A stretch of 49,238 nt of DNA from Burkholderiaceae bacterium (GTDB lineage Bacteria; Pseudomonadota; Gammaproteobacteria; Burkholderiales; Burkholderiaceae_F). Under the pieces are notes generated by a model that saw nothing but the letters and a program-made list of their open reading frames with translations, had not been told where the DNA came from and did not search any database. The DNA lies in the NCBI GenBank assembly GCA_022843955.1, contig JALHMQ010000032.1, forward strand, positions 1 to 49,238, read 5' to 3'. Each line of letters starts with the position of its first letter. The stretch's first letter is position 1. Made by a program: the position numbers and the translations under genes. Shown here one piece after another: positions 7,182 to 16,002 of the stretch.

Positions 7182-8534
7182 TCAGAAGACCGGCGCCCGG
7201 GCAACAAAGCCATCGGCCCGGATCAACGTCGCGTTGGCGTCGCCCGAGTGCGTGCCTGGTCCGTTGCGTTGTCCGCCCAGCAGCCATTGGCCCTGGTGAT
7301 TGATCACAGCGCGGAGCTGGTTGTTGCGCGGTCCGCTCGGTACGGCCAACCGCTGCTGCAGCCGGCCATCGGCAGCCAGCCTCGCCACCAAAAGCGAGGC
7401 TTCTTCGCTGATGCTGGCGCCGCTCGGGTTCTGCGTCCAGCCGGTGCTGCCCACGGCAACATAGCCGCCCTGTGGCAGCGCGGCGATGTCGAAGAAGATG
7501 TCGCCGCGGTCGACGTCGACCACCTGCACCTCGCCCACGCTGCCGTCGGTGCCCACGCGCGCGACGAAGGCGTTCCAGCCGCTGCCGTCCGGCGGCCGCG
7601 TGGTGCGCACGCGGCCCACCACCATGAAGCCTCCGGGCACAGCGCGCAGGCCGTGCAGCTCCGACAACTGATCGGTCGGCACGATGCTGCTGCCCAAGCG
7701 TTGGCCATCGGCGCCGATGCGCGTGAAGATGAGGCCGTAGGTCGCCGAGATCGCTTCGCCGAAGTGCCAGGTATGGCCTGCGAAGACGGTGTTGTTGGCG
7801 TTGACCACTCCGATGCCGAGCGTGCCGTCGGCGGCCAGGTCGGCGCGAAACTGCGCGTGGTTGACCAGCTGGTCGAAGACATCGTGACTGCCGCTGGTGA
7901 GGAAGCGCCCAGCCACGCCGCCGCCCGGCTCCACCACGGTGCGCCAGGCCTGCACATAGCCGTTCACGGTGTCGTGCAGGCGGTACGCGACCACGGCGTT
8001 CAGACCCGTGCGCAACACCAGCAGCACACTGTCGCCGAGCGCGAACACGCGCGCCGCGTCGCCGGTCAGCACGGGCTGCAGGCCATCGGGGTCGATGGCG
8101 CCGCCGGCGTCGTAGTAGGCGTCGCTCGATACCTGCGGATCCATGAAGGGCTGATTGCGCTTGAGCGTTCCCAGCGCGTCCAGTCGCCACAGGCGCACGA
8201 GGCCATCCTGAGTCAGTACCACCGTGATGTCGCCCGCCGGGTGCAACGTGAAGTCCACCAGCGACCAGCCTGCGGGTGCGTCGATACGGCGCAACGCACT
8301 GCCGTCGGCCGGCGTGATCACCAGCGTTCGCCTCGGACCCCGCTCGGCCAGCGAAACCAACTGCTCGTCGAGCGCCACCAGCCCGGCCCGGCCGCTGGCA
8401 AGTTTCACCACGGCCCGGCCGTCCACCTCGCGCTCGAGCTGCGGCGGCGGCGCGTCGTTGCTGTCGTCACCGCCGCCACAGGCGGCCAGCCAACCGCTGG
8501 CGACCACGGCGGCCAGCAGTTCTCTTCTTGTCAT
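7182..8534 (-). CDS. Lipoprotein with beta-propeller-like repeats, function unknown
   Basis: 450 residues. The N-terminus has a twin Arg (MTRRELL), a hydrophobic stretch and the lipobox LAAC followed by Gly-Gly-Gly-Asp. The rest is rich in short beta-strand stretches with recurring patterns such as LVALDEQLVSLAERG, LTQDGLVRLWRLDALG, ITRIGADG-like and ARVGTDGSVGE, ending in RLAADGRLQQRLA. The GxDG turns recall propeller (delta-60/PQQ-like) lipoproteins. No catalytic motif seen. It stands alone on the minus strand; its neighbour upstream is the DUF433/DUF5615 pair in the opposite direction. I do not recognise a specific role. Confidence 0.75.
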   Translation of the reverse strand: MTRRELLAAVVASGWLAACGGGDDSNDAPPPQLEREVDGRAVVKLASGRAGLVALDEQLVSLAERGPRRTLVITPADGSALRRIDAPAGWSLVDFTLHPAGDITVVLTQDGLVRLWRLDALGTLKRNQPFMDPQVSSDAYYDAGGAIDPDGLQPVLTGDAARVFALGDSVLLVLRTGLNAVVAYRLHDTVNGYVQAWRTVVEPGGGVAGRFLTSGSHDVFDQLVNHAQFRADLAADGTLGIGVVNANNTVFAGHTWHFGEAISATYGLIFTRIGADGQRLGSSIVPTDQLSELHGLRAVPGGFMVVGRVRTTRPPDGSGWNAFVARVGTDGSVGEVQVVDVDRGDIFFDIAALPQGGYVAVGSTGWTQNPSGASISEEASLLVARLAADGRLQQRLAVPSGPRNNQLRAVINHQGQWLLGGQRNGPGTHSGDANATLIRADGFVARAPVF

Positions 8535-8890
8535 CGCGCATCCCGTCTCAAAGAAAAACAGCGCGCATGATTCCGATCCGCCGCAACGCTGTCGCGGCCC
8601 GCGCGACGAACGCGCATTTCAAGGGAGTGAAGCGCGTTCGGCCGTTCACTGGCGCGGCGGCGTCGGCCGATCGCTTGATCAACCACGTACGTGAGTTCGC
8701 TTCACCGCTGCCGTGGCCGATAGGCCGCCGATGGCGGGGCGCAGACCGCTACAGAAGGCGCTCGCGGACGATTCCGATTCGACAACGTCCGTTGTCGTGG
8801 TCTTTGGCCTATGTCGCGGCGGCGCCGTGCCTTGTGGGCCGCGTCGTTGCCGGGAGTAAGCTCAAGCTGCGGTCCGTGACGGAGGTGCCA
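8535..8890. other. Intergenic stretch between divergent genes
   Basis: 356 bases between the lipoprotein start and the DUF433 gene. An open frame runs through it into the DUF433 gene, but the encoded text is Arg-rich and resembles no family, and a good ribosome site is present only at 8880-8884. It should hold two divergent promoters; I see no clear boxes. Confidence 0.5.
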
Positions 8891-9115
8891 GTGGACTACC
8901 GACAGATCATCACCATCGAGCCCGGCAAGCGTAGCGGCAAGCCATGCATTCGGGGGTTGCGGATCACGGTCTACGACGTGCTCGGTTATCTCGCTTCCGG
9001 GATGACGGAGGACGAGATTCTCAGAGACTTTCCGTACCTCACTCGCGACGACATTCGCGCCTGCCTCGCCTACGCGGCAGAGCGTGAACAGGCCAAGCTC
9101 GTCGCGACGTCGTGA
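8891..9115 (+). CDS. DUF433 antitoxin
   Basis: 74 residues from a GTG start chosen because GGAGG lies 6 bases upstream (8880-8884) and the DUF433 domain begins right there. IITIEPGKRSGKPCIRGLRI, then VYDVLGYLASGMTEDEIL and FPYLTRDDIRACLAYAAERE, is the full DUF433 pattern, a small winged-helix-like domain seen mostly as antitoxin to DUF5615. The frame is open further upstream but without a family match. Its stop overlaps the toxin GTG by 4 bases (GTGA), so the two are translationally coupled. Confidence 0.9.
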   Translation: MDYRQIITIEPGKRSGKPCIRGLRITVYDVLGYLASGMTEDEILRDFPYLTRDDIRACLAYAAEREQAKLVATS

Positions 9116-9444
9116 AGCTGCTGTTTGACGAAAACCTCTCGCCGCGGTTGGTGGCGGAGCTGTCGACTGCATTTCCCGGTTCGGCGCATGTGCATGACGT
9201 AGGCCTCGGCGCGGCCACGGACATGGCCGTGTGGGATTACGCGCGCGACAACGGCTTCATCATTGTCTCCAAGGACAGTGACTTTGCTGACCTCAGCGTG
9301 CTGTATGGCGCCCCACCCAAGGTCATCTGGATTCGGCGCGGCAACTGTTCGACGGCCGCGATCGCCCAGTTGCTCAGCGCCAACGTGAGCGGCCTGGATC
9401 TGATGATGGGCAGGGAGATCGATCGACTTTATGTGATCGAGTAA
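9112..9444 (+). CDS. DUF5615 PIN-like toxin
   Basis: 110 residues starting with GTG at 9112. KLLFDENLSPRLVAEL (2-17), FIIVSKDSDFADL and KVIWIRRGNCST are the DUF5615 strands; the acids D6, E7 and the D-S-D pair near 59-61 form the PIN-like metal site of a predicted RNase. Complete and apparently intact. It forms a two-gene toxin-antitoxin operon with DUF433, antitoxin first. RNase activity is inferred from the fold, not shown here. Confidence 0.9.
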   Translation: MKLLFDENLSPRLVAELSTAFPGSAHVHDVGLGAATDMAVWDYARDNGFIIVSKDSDFADLSVLYGAPPKVIWIRRGNCSTAAIAQLLSANVSGLDLMMGREIDRLYVIE

Positions 9445-9499
9445 GGGCGCCGCGCGCTTCGAGTCGCTCTGCGTGACGCGCACGCGTCCAGCACTGACG

Positions 9500-9907
9500 T
9501 CAGAGCGCCTTCCCCGCCACGTACCGAAACTCCTGCGTCGCCCCGCCATACCCCCAGGCGTCCGCGCGCACCTCGTGGATCACGACATAGCTCGCCGGAT
9601 CGAGCGGGCCGAGGATCGACTGCATGCCGGCGAACACGCGTTGCACGTAGGCCGCCTTCTCGTCTTTCGTGTTGGTGCCTTCGGTGACCTTGATGTCGAG
9701 AAAGAAGCTGGCGACGGGTTCTTGCCGTGCGCCGAGCGGCGCGCCGCCGATGAACCAGTGCTCGGCGCGCACGGGGTCGATGACCACGGCGGTCAGTTCA
9801 CGCTTCTTCTTCAGCACCTCGGTGGTGAGGTCGGCGAGCAGGGCGGCGACGCGCGCGGGGGCGCCGTCGGGTATCGGTGTGCTCAGTCGCACGGTCAGGA
9901 TGGGCAC
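9500..9907 (-). CDS. Tautomerase (4-OT/MIF superfamily) protein
   Basis: 135 residues. The GTG start at 9907 was preferred over longer forms because it gives M-P-I-L-T-V, placing Pro as the second residue; after Met removal this is the catalytic base of tautomerases. GGAGAA stands just upstream. Later HWFIGGAPL and FFLDIKVTEGTNTKDEKAAY are typical of longer, two-unit tautomerase proteins. Such enzymes shift enol/keto double bonds in small oxo acids; the substrate is unknown. It is followed on the same strand, 26 bases upstream, by the DUF2917 gene and may be co-transcribed. Confidence 0.85.
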   Translation of the reverse strand: MPILTVRLSTPIPDGAPARVAALLADLTTEVLKKKRELTAVVIDPVRAEHWFIGGAPLGARQEPVASFFLDIKVTEGTNTKDEKAAYVQRVFAGMQSILGPLDPASYVVIHEVRADAWGYGGATQEFRYVAGKAL

Positions 9908-9933
9908 GGCGGTTCTCCGTGGGTGGTTGGATG

Positions 9934-10407
9934 TCAGGTACCGAGTCGGGTCAACGCAGCGCGCGATGCGTCGGTCGCTGGCCCACGCCGCCACCGAGCG
10001 AGCCAGCTGGTGATCACCGACCGCAGGTGCGTCATCACCGCCGCGCCGGCACGGTCAATCTCCTCATCGCGCAGACGCGCGGCGCGTTGGCGCAGGAAGT
10101 CGCGCAGGTCGGCAGCGCTGATTGCGCGCGCTTCCGCCGGCGCGGCCACGTACAGCGTGGCGTGGTCAGCCGCGCCGTGCCGGCCGTGTGGGTCGATCGC
10201 GCTGACCACCACCAGGCCGCGCGTGCGCACGTCGTAGCGCGCGCCGTGGGCGAGCATCACGTCGTCGCGGCGGCCGTCCTGCGTCAGCCACACGGCGCCG
10301 CTGGCGGCGAACAGCGCCGCACCCACCGGCAGCGGCAGAGGCTGCGGCGTGGTGTCGACGTCGATCAGCGTGTTGGTCGGGGTGGCGATGTCTTGGCGTG
10401 TGTTCAT
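9934..10407 (-). CDS. DUF2917 domain protein
   Basis: 157 residues. PLPVGAALFAASGAVWLTQDGRRDDVMLAHGARYDV is the beta-rich DUF2917 core (about 27-62); the C-terminal half is an Arg/Ala-rich helix region (LRDFLRQRAARLRDEEIDRA). AAAGGA lies upstream of the ATG. DUF2917 genes in this group of bacteria are often found divergent from a LysR regulator, as here with the gene at 10563, so control by that regulator is likely. Function unknown. Confidence 0.8.
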   Translation of the reverse strand: MNTRQDIATPTNTLIDVDTTPQPLPLPVGAALFAASGAVWLTQDGRRDDVMLAHGARYDVRTRGLVVVSAIDPHGRHGAADHATLYVAAPAEARAISAADLRDFLRQRAARLRDEEIDRAGAAVMTHLRSVITSWLARWRRGPATDASRAALTRLGT

Positions 10408-10562
10408 GGTGACGTCCTTTCAGGCATGGCATGCACTGTCGCGCCGGCCCGCGCCGCCGACAAACGAGATTTCCGCGGGCGATGCATGCGCCGGCGGCAT
10501 GGCAGGCGCGGCGTGCCGGGGCGGCGTTACGCTGCCGCCCTCGCACTCGTGAGCGACCGCTG

Positions 10563-11534
10563 ATGACACGGCAACGCGACCTGCCCACCTCGCTCGACCT
10601 GCTGCTCGGCTTCGACGCCGCGGCGCGCCTGCTGTCGTTCACCAGCGCGGCGGGCGAACTCTTCGTCACGCAGTCGGCGGTGAGCCGGCAGGTGCAGCAG
10701 CTGGAGGAGCAGCTCGGGGTCAAGCTCTTCGAGCGGCGCACGCGCGCGCTGGTGCTGACCGAGGCCGGCGAGCTGTACCACCGTGAGGTGGCCAAGGCGC
10801 TGGCCCAGCTGCGCGAGGCCACCGCGCAGGTGCGTGCGCGCACCGCACCGGTCGTGCGCGTGACCACCACGGTCACCTTCGCCTCGCTGTGGCTGGTGCC
10901 GCGGCTGGCGCTGTTCCAGGCCAAGCACCCGGACATCTCGGTGCACATCGTCGCCGACAACGCGGTGCGCGAGCTGGAGCGCCTGTCGCTCGACGTGGCG
11001 ATCCGCTACTGCCCCGAGGCGCTTGCAGGCGAAGGCGCCGAGCTGCTGTTCGGCGAACAGGTGGCGCCGGTGGTGAGCCCGGCGTTGCTGAAGGGTCGGC
11101 GCGTGTGCACGCTCGACGACCTGCTGCAGCTGCCGCTGCTCGATCTCGACGACCCCACCGGCGCCGGCCTGTGGCTGAGCTGGAAGGTGTGGTGCGAGGC
11201 GATGAACGTGCCGCGCCCGCGCGACGGCCGCGGCCTGCGCTACAGCCACTACGACCAGGCGCTGCAGGCGGCGGTGGCCGGGCAGGGCGTGGCACTCGGC
11301 CGCTTTCCGCTGATCGATCCGTTCATCGCCGACGGCCGCCTGGTGATGCCGCTGCGCGACAAGCGCTATGCCACGCGCGCGCAACGCGCGTACTGGCTGC
11401 TCGGCTCGCCCGCGGCCGCGCGGCGCGCCGAGGTGCGCACCTTCACCGACTGGCTGCGCGCGCAGGTGGCCAAGGAAGCCGCGCAGGCGCTCAAGCCTGC
11501 ACGGGCGCGGCGCCGGCAACAGTCACCCGAATGA
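10563..11534 (+). CDS. LysR-family transcriptional regulator (GcvA-like)
   Basis: 323 residues. The N-terminal winged HTH is clear: LLGFDAAARLLSFTSAAGEL then VTQSAVSRQVQQLEEQLGVK and LFERRTRALVLTEAG (about 12-72). A substrate-binding domain follows with VRVTTTVTFASLWLVPRL and a GcvA-type strand order (AVAGQGVALGRFPLI). The ATG at 10563 starts right before the HTH; longer forms add Arg-rich text without a domain. The 155-base gap to the divergent DUF2917 gene should contain its operators. Regulated target beyond DUF2917 unknown. Confidence 0.92.
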   Translation: MTRQRDLPTSLDLLLGFDAAARLLSFTSAAGELFVTQSAVSRQVQQLEEQLGVKLFERRTRALVLTEAGELYHREVAKALAQLREATAQVRARTAPVVRVTTTVTFASLWLVPRLALFQAKHPDISVHIVADNAVRELERLSLDVAIRYCPEALAGEGAELLFGEQVAPVVSPALLKGRRVCTLDDLLQLPLLDLDDPTGAGLWLSWKVWCEAMNVPRPRDGRGLRYSHYDQALQAAVAGQGVALGRFPLIDPFIADGRLVMPLRDKRYATRAQRAYWLLGSPAAARRAEVRTFTDWLRAQVAKEAAQALKPARARRRQQSPE

Positions 11535-11651
11535 CCTGGCGTGCGGGGCGCGGGCGCTGCGCTCCGCGCGCGTCTGCTCTTGCCGATCGGCGGCGCGCGG
11601 ACCTACCATCCGCCGGTCACCGCAGACAGCGGGTACTCGGAAGGTCGACTC

Positions 11652-12128
11652 ATGAAGCTCAAGCAAGCCGCGCTCGTTCGCACCGCAGCCGTCCTGATCG
11701 TTGCCCCCTGGATGCTGTCTGCCAACGCGCAGACGCCGGCGGCATCGCCTGCGCCCGCGGTGAAGGCTGTGCCGCAGGCCAGCAAGCCGGTGTTGGCGCT
11801 CGATCCGTCGGTCAAGGCGGCCGCGCCCGGTACGCAGGCGCCTGCAGGCGCCGCCAAGCCCAAGGCGCCGGCCGGCAACCCCACCGTGCAGGGGTGGAAC
11901 TCGCCGACGGCGCCGCGCGCTGCTGGCGGCAAGACGCAGGAATGGAACTCGCCCACCTCGCCACGGGCTGGTGGCGGTGCGGTGCAGGACTGGAACTCGC
12001 CGACGTCACCACGCGCCGGCGGCAGCACTGTGCAGGACTGGAACTCGCCCACGTCGCCGCGCGCGGGCGCCAAGCCGCTGGCGGTGCCCAAGGCGCCTGC
12101 GGTACCCGCAGCGGGCGCGCACAAGTAG
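11652..12128 (+). CDS. Secreted Pro/Ala-rich protein with WNSPT repeats
   Basis: 158 residues from ATG 11652. A signal peptide (KLKQAALVRTAAVLIVAPWM) ends near ANAQ. The mature part is Ala/Pro/Lys-rich and contains four head-to-tail 16-residue units beginning WNSPT(A/S)PRA, at about residues 83-145, with near-identical DNA in the last three. No enzyme motif, no cysteines in the repeats. Expected in the periplasm or outside. A similar low-complexity secreted repeat protein of unrelated sequence is encoded at 21614. The product is not one I recognise; a structural or surface role is only a guess. Confidence 0.7.
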   Translation: MKLKQAALVRTAAVLIVAPWMLSANAQTPAASPAPAVKAVPQASKPVLALDPSVKAAAPGTQAPAGAAKPKAPAGNPTVQGWNSPTAPRAAGGKTQEWNSPTSPRAGGGAVQDWNSPTSPRAGGSTVQDWNSPTSPRAGAKPLAVPKAPAVPAAGAHK

Positions 12129-12210
12129 CACGGCACCCCGTGCCCGCCGCCTGCGCGCACCGGCTGGCGCAGCGGGCGCGCATGGGCCTGCCGGTGATCC
12201 GTTGAGCGCG

Positions 12211-13743
12211 ATGCCGTCCGCGCGCGCGCTGCGCCCGGCATGGCGCGGCAGCGCGGCGCTGGCGTGGCTCGCGCTGGCGCTGATCGTCGCGCAGGTGGTG
12301 CGGCTGCGCTCGTTCGAGTTCACGATCGACGACGCCTGGATCTCGTTTCGCTACGCGCGTCATCTCGCTGAGACCGGCGTCCCCACCTACAACCTGGGGC
12401 AGGCAGCGGTCGAGGGTTTCAGCAACCCGCTGTGGACGGCGCTGTTCGCCCTGTGGATCGCGTTCGTTCCTGGGGTCGAGCCGATCATCGTGGCGCGCGT
12501 GGTCGGCGTCGCGTGTGCCGTTGGCACGGTCGCGCTGATCGCGTGGACCGTGCGGCGGTTGAACCCGGATGCAGTTGGCGCCGCGCCGGCGGTGGCGTTG
12601 CTGCTCGCGTCTTCGGGCTGCCTGTGGTTCTACGCGATGGCGGGGCTGGAGACCGCACTGTGGTGCCTGCTGTGGGCGGCGCTGCTGTGCGTGTGCCTGC
12701 TGCCGACCACGGCGCGCCTGCGCGGCGCGAGCGCACTGCTGATGGCGCTGTTCGTCTGGTGCCGGCCCGAGGCGCTCGCGCTCGGTGCTGTGATCGTTGC
12801 GCTGTCATACGTCACGGCCGGGCGGCGCGCGGCGCTGACCCTGCTGCTGGCTTACCTGCTGGCGCTGGCGACTTTGCTCGCGCTGCGGCAGGTCTTCTTC
12901 GGTACCTGGCTGCCCAACACGTACTACGCCAAGCCCGCGGTGTGGCAGGAAGGCGTGGACGATCTCGGGCGCTTTGCGCTGTGGGGGCTGGGCGCGGCGG
13001 GCTGGGTGATCCTGCTGCTGGCACGACCGCAGCCGCGCGTGCTGGCGCTGCTCGCGGCCACTGCCGCGACCGCGGTGCTGCTGGTCATCACCGGCGGCGA
13101 CTGGATGCCGGGGTGGCGTCGGTGGCTGATCGTGGAACTGGCGCTCGTGCTGGCGGTGGGCCTGCAGTGGCGCAGTGGCGACCGCTGGGTGACGCTGCGG
13201 CGCGTGCTGCTGGCGGTGTGGCTGGCCGCGCACCTGGCGGCCGCGGTCACCGGGCGCGACGCGGCGCGCTTTCCGCCCGACCACATGGCGCGCCTGGGCG
13301 CGCTGGCGCAAGACAGCGCGCTCACGCGCGTGGCGGTGATGGACATCGGCCAGTTCGGCTGGACCTTCCGCGGCCGGATCATCGATCTCGCCGGCCTCAC
13401 CGATGCCCATCTGGCGCGGCAACCGGGTGCGCACCTGGAGAAGTCCGATCCCGACTACGTGCTGGCGCAGCAGCCGGACCTGGTGTTGCTGCACCTGTAT
13501 GCCGACCCGACCGCCGCGCATCCGCTCGATGCGCCGATCCGCCTCCGCAGCGTGGCCGAGCGGCACCTGCTCGCCGCGCTGGCCGCCAACGACGCGTACC
13601 GACTGCACACGCTGGCGATGATCACGCCGCGCTTCGGACTGGCCGTGTTCGCGCGCGCCGACCGGGCGTTGTCGCCCGAGCTGTGGGGCCCCGACTGGCG
13701 CAACACGGGCGCCGAGTTGCAGGGGCACGTCACCAGCGAGTGA
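12211..13743 (+). CDS. GT-C-type polytopic glycosyltransferase-like membrane protein
   Basis: 510 residues with about ten membrane segments. The first loop has FTIDDAWISFRYARHLAETG then NLGQAAVEGFSNPLW, the Asp-Asp loop and E-G-(F/Y)-x-N-P-L-W signature seen in AftB/ArnT-like GT-C enzymes that use polyprenyl-phosphate sugars. PNTYYAK and GGDWMPGWRRW are other family hallmarks. The C-terminal ~150 residues are soluble. The active site would face the periplasm. The acceptor is unknown; no other glycan genes lie nearby. The ATG at 12211 sits 83 bases after the WNSPT gene, so an operon is possible. Confidence 0.82.
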   Translation: MPSARALRPAWRGSAALAWLALALIVAQVVRLRSFEFTIDDAWISFRYARHLAETGVPTYNLGQAAVEGFSNPLWTALFALWIAFVPGVEPIIVARVVGVACAVGTVALIAWTVRRLNPDAVGAAPAVALLLASSGCLWFYAMAGLETALWCLLWAALLCVCLLPTTARLRGASALLMALFVWCRPEALALGAVIVALSYVTAGRRAALTLLLAYLLALATLLALRQVFFGTWLPNTYYAKPAVWQEGVDDLGRFALWGLGAAGWVILLLARPQPRVLALLAATAATAVLLVITGGDWMPGWRRWLIVELALVLAVGLQWRSGDRWVTLRRVLLAVWLAAHLAAAVTGRDAARFPPDHMARLGALAQDSALTRVAVMDIGQFGWTFRGRIIDLAGLTDAHLARQPGAHLEKSDPDYVLAQQPDLVLLHLYADPTAAHPLDAPIRLRSVAERHLLAALAANDAYRLHTLAMITPRFGLAVFARADRALSPELWGPDWRNTGAELQGHVTSE

Positions 13744-13884
13744 GCGGGCGTTTTTGCTCGCCTTGCTCGCTTGCTAAAGGTGCGCACGTGGTCAAGGCGG
13801 CTTGGGCGCAAGCATGATGAATATGGCGCGGACTCTCACCCGCAGGGGCTGTCGGGCCATCAAAGGTTCGGCGGATGACGCAGT

Positions 13885-15804
13885 GTGCCGTTGGGCGCGA
13901 CAATCGTGCCCGTGTGCATCGCCCGGTCCTTTGTTGTGCTGTTGTGCGCGTTGCCGTTGCTGGCGGGCGCGCAGTCAGCTTTCACCCCAGCGCCGACGGC
14001 GGCGCATCCGGCCGCGCCCGTGGTCCAGCAGGCCATCAACGCCGGCCGCAGCAACCCCGAAGACGCCCGCCGCTTTGCCGATGACGCGCTCGGCCTGATC
14101 GCCACGCAGCCGGAGCCCGATCTCGAGATCCGCGCGCAGCTGGTGTTGTGCGACTACTTCCTGGAGCGCGATCTCGTCCGCGCGCGTGAGGCGCTGGCGC
14201 GGGCGACGGCGCTGCTGCCGCTGGCCAGGCGAAGCGGCCTGCGCGCCGGGGTGCAGAACTGCGAGGGCGAGGTGCACGAGGCCGCCGGCGACAACGCCCG
14301 CGCGCTCTCGGCCTACGAGCGTGCGGTATCGGAAGCCGAAGTCGCCGCCGATGGCGAGATGCTCGCCAACGCGCTGTACCTGCGCGGCTGGCTGCGCGGC
14401 GTGCAGGGCGAGTACGCGCTCGCGCTGGTCGACCTGCGCCGCTCTATCGGCTTGTACGAGCGCGGCAACTATCCCGAGCACTCGCGCACCGCGGTCAACG
14501 GCGTGGCCACGATCTACAACCGGATGGGCGACTACGCGCAGGCGCAGGTCTACTTCGAGCAGGCGGCCAAGGCACAGCTGGCCGCCGGGCTGGAGCGCGA
14601 GGCGGTGGTCACGCTCTACAACCTGGGCCGCTCGCACGAGTACCAGGGCCGCTGGGCGGACGCGGAAGGCACCTTCACGCAGGCGATGCAGATGAGTCGC
14701 CGGCTCGGCTATGCCCGCGGCGAGGCGTACGCAGCGCGCGGCATGGCAGCGGTGCACAACGCGCGCGGCGAGTGGCAGTCAGCGCTGGCGCAGCTCGCGC
14801 GTGCCGACGCGCTGGCCGACCCGCTGCCCGACGCGCGCCTGCGCGCGCACGTGGCGCTGGCGCGCGGCAAGGCGATGCGCGGACTCGCGCGTCCGGCGGA
14901 GAGCCTGACGGCACTCACCCAGGCGCTCGAGGTGTTTCGCCAGGCCGAGGCGTACGCCGACGTCGCCGCCACCTATGCGGCGCTGGCCACCACGCGGGCT
15001 GACCTGGGCGACTGGCGCGGCGCGTTCGACGACCAGCAGCGGCTGAAGGAGACCACCGACCGCCTGCACGCGCGCCAGCTGGACCAGCGCGTCCTCGCGC
15101 TCAAGGTGGAGTTCGACACCGCCGCGCGCGACAAGGAGAACGCGCTGCTGCAGCGCGAAAAGGCCACCACCGAGGCCGCGCTCGCGCAGGAGCTGAGCGC
15201 GAGCCGGCTCAAGGTCGTGGTGATCGCGCTGGCCGGCGTTCTGGCCGCGGTGCTGGCCGTGGTGGCGTGGCGCGGGCGCCGCGTCAGCCGCACCATGCAG
15301 GCGCTGGCGATGACCGACGAGTTGACCGGCCTGCCCAACCGCCGCGCCGTGCTGGCGCGGCTGGGCAGCCTGCTCGCCGCCGGCAGCCCGTGCGCGGTGC
15401 TGATCGTGGACATCGATCACTTCAAGGCGATCAACGACCGCCACGGCCATCCGGTCGGCGACGAGGTGCTGCGCGCGGTGGCGGGCACGCTGGCGGCCGA
15501 GCTGCGCGGCGCGATGAGCGCCGGCCGCCTCGGCGGCGAGGAGTTCCTGGTGCTGATGCCGCGCACCGAGATCGACCCGGCCATGCATCTGGCCGAGCGC
15601 CTGCGCGCGGCGATGGCACGCATCGACCCGGCGCGCTGGTCGATCGCGCTGCCGATCACCGTCAGCGTGGGCGTGGCGCTCGCCCGCCCTGGACCGGGCG
15701 GCATCGCCGACGTGCTGCGCCGGGCCGACGACGCCCTGTACGCCGCCAAGGCCGCTGGGCGCGACCGCGTGCGCGCGGGGCAGGCGGCGCTGGTGGCGGC
15801 GTAG
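13885..15804 (+). CDS. Diguanylate cyclase with periplasmic TPR sensor part
   Basis: Up to 639 residues; starts at GTG 13885, 13906 or 13912 are all possible, each leaving a signal sequence (SFVVLLCALPLLAGAQS). TPR-like helices run from ~45 to 400 (for example YERGNYPEHSRTAVNGVATI, YFEQAAKAQLAAGLEREAVV), then a coiled coil, one membrane span (~442-462) and a GGDEF domain. The active loop is GGEEF near residue 550, and ADELTGLPNRR-like MTDELTGLPNRRAVLARL opens the domain, so the enzyme should make c-di-GMP. The I-site position reads RGAM instead of RxxD, so product feedback is probably lost. The periplasmic TPR array probably senses a protein or envelope state. Confidence 0.92.
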   Translation: MPLGATIVPVCIARSFVVLLCALPLLAGAQSAFTPAPTAAHPAAPVVQQAINAGRSNPEDARRFADDALGLIATQPEPDLEIRAQLVLCDYFLERDLVRAREALARATALLPLARRSGLRAGVQNCEGEVHEAAGDNARALSAYERAVSEAEVAADGEMLANALYLRGWLRGVQGEYALALVDLRRSIGLYERGNYPEHSRTAVNGVATIYNRMGDYAQAQVYFEQAAKAQLAAGLEREAVVTLYNLGRSHEYQGRWADAEGTFTQAMQMSRRLGYARGEAYAARGMAAVHNARGEWQSALAQLARADALADPLPDARLRAHVALARGKAMRGLARPAESLTALTQALEVFRQAEAYADVAATYAALATTRADLGDWRGAFDDQQRLKETTDRLHARQLDQRVLALKVEFDTAARDKENALLQREKATTEAALAQELSASRLKVVVIALAGVLAAVLAVVAWRGRRVSRTMQALAMTDELTGLPNRRAVLARLGSLLAAGSPCAVLIVDIDHFKAINDRHGHPVGDEVLRAVAGTLAAELRGAMSAGRLGGEEFLVLMPRTEIDPAMHLAERLRAAMARIDPARWSIALPITVSVGVALARPGPGGIADVLRRADDALYAAKAAGRDRVRAGQAALVAA

Positions 15805-16002
15805 CGCGCCAGCTCGCCGTCGAGGGCCTTCGCGTCCAACCGCAGTCTGTCAGGCAACTGACCATCAGTAGCAGCTGCAGGTTGCCGCGCGCAGTGGCGC
15901 GAATCCAACGTTCAATGTCACGACAACGAGGGTCGCGGCACCGCGAGGCGCGTCGCCGGATAGCCTTGTCGCGCGAATCCAGCGTGTCGAAAGGAGTCTT
16001 CG

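Noticed and set aside
8528-8890. Extending the DUF433 gene upstream to 8528
   Set aside because: The added text is Arg-rich without a family match, and the good ribosome site lies before the GTG at 8891.
12432-13817. A plus-strand frame overlapping the GT-C gene
   Set aside because: It is the Gly/Ala/Arg-rich shadow frame of the membrane protein, which has clear signatures in its own frame.
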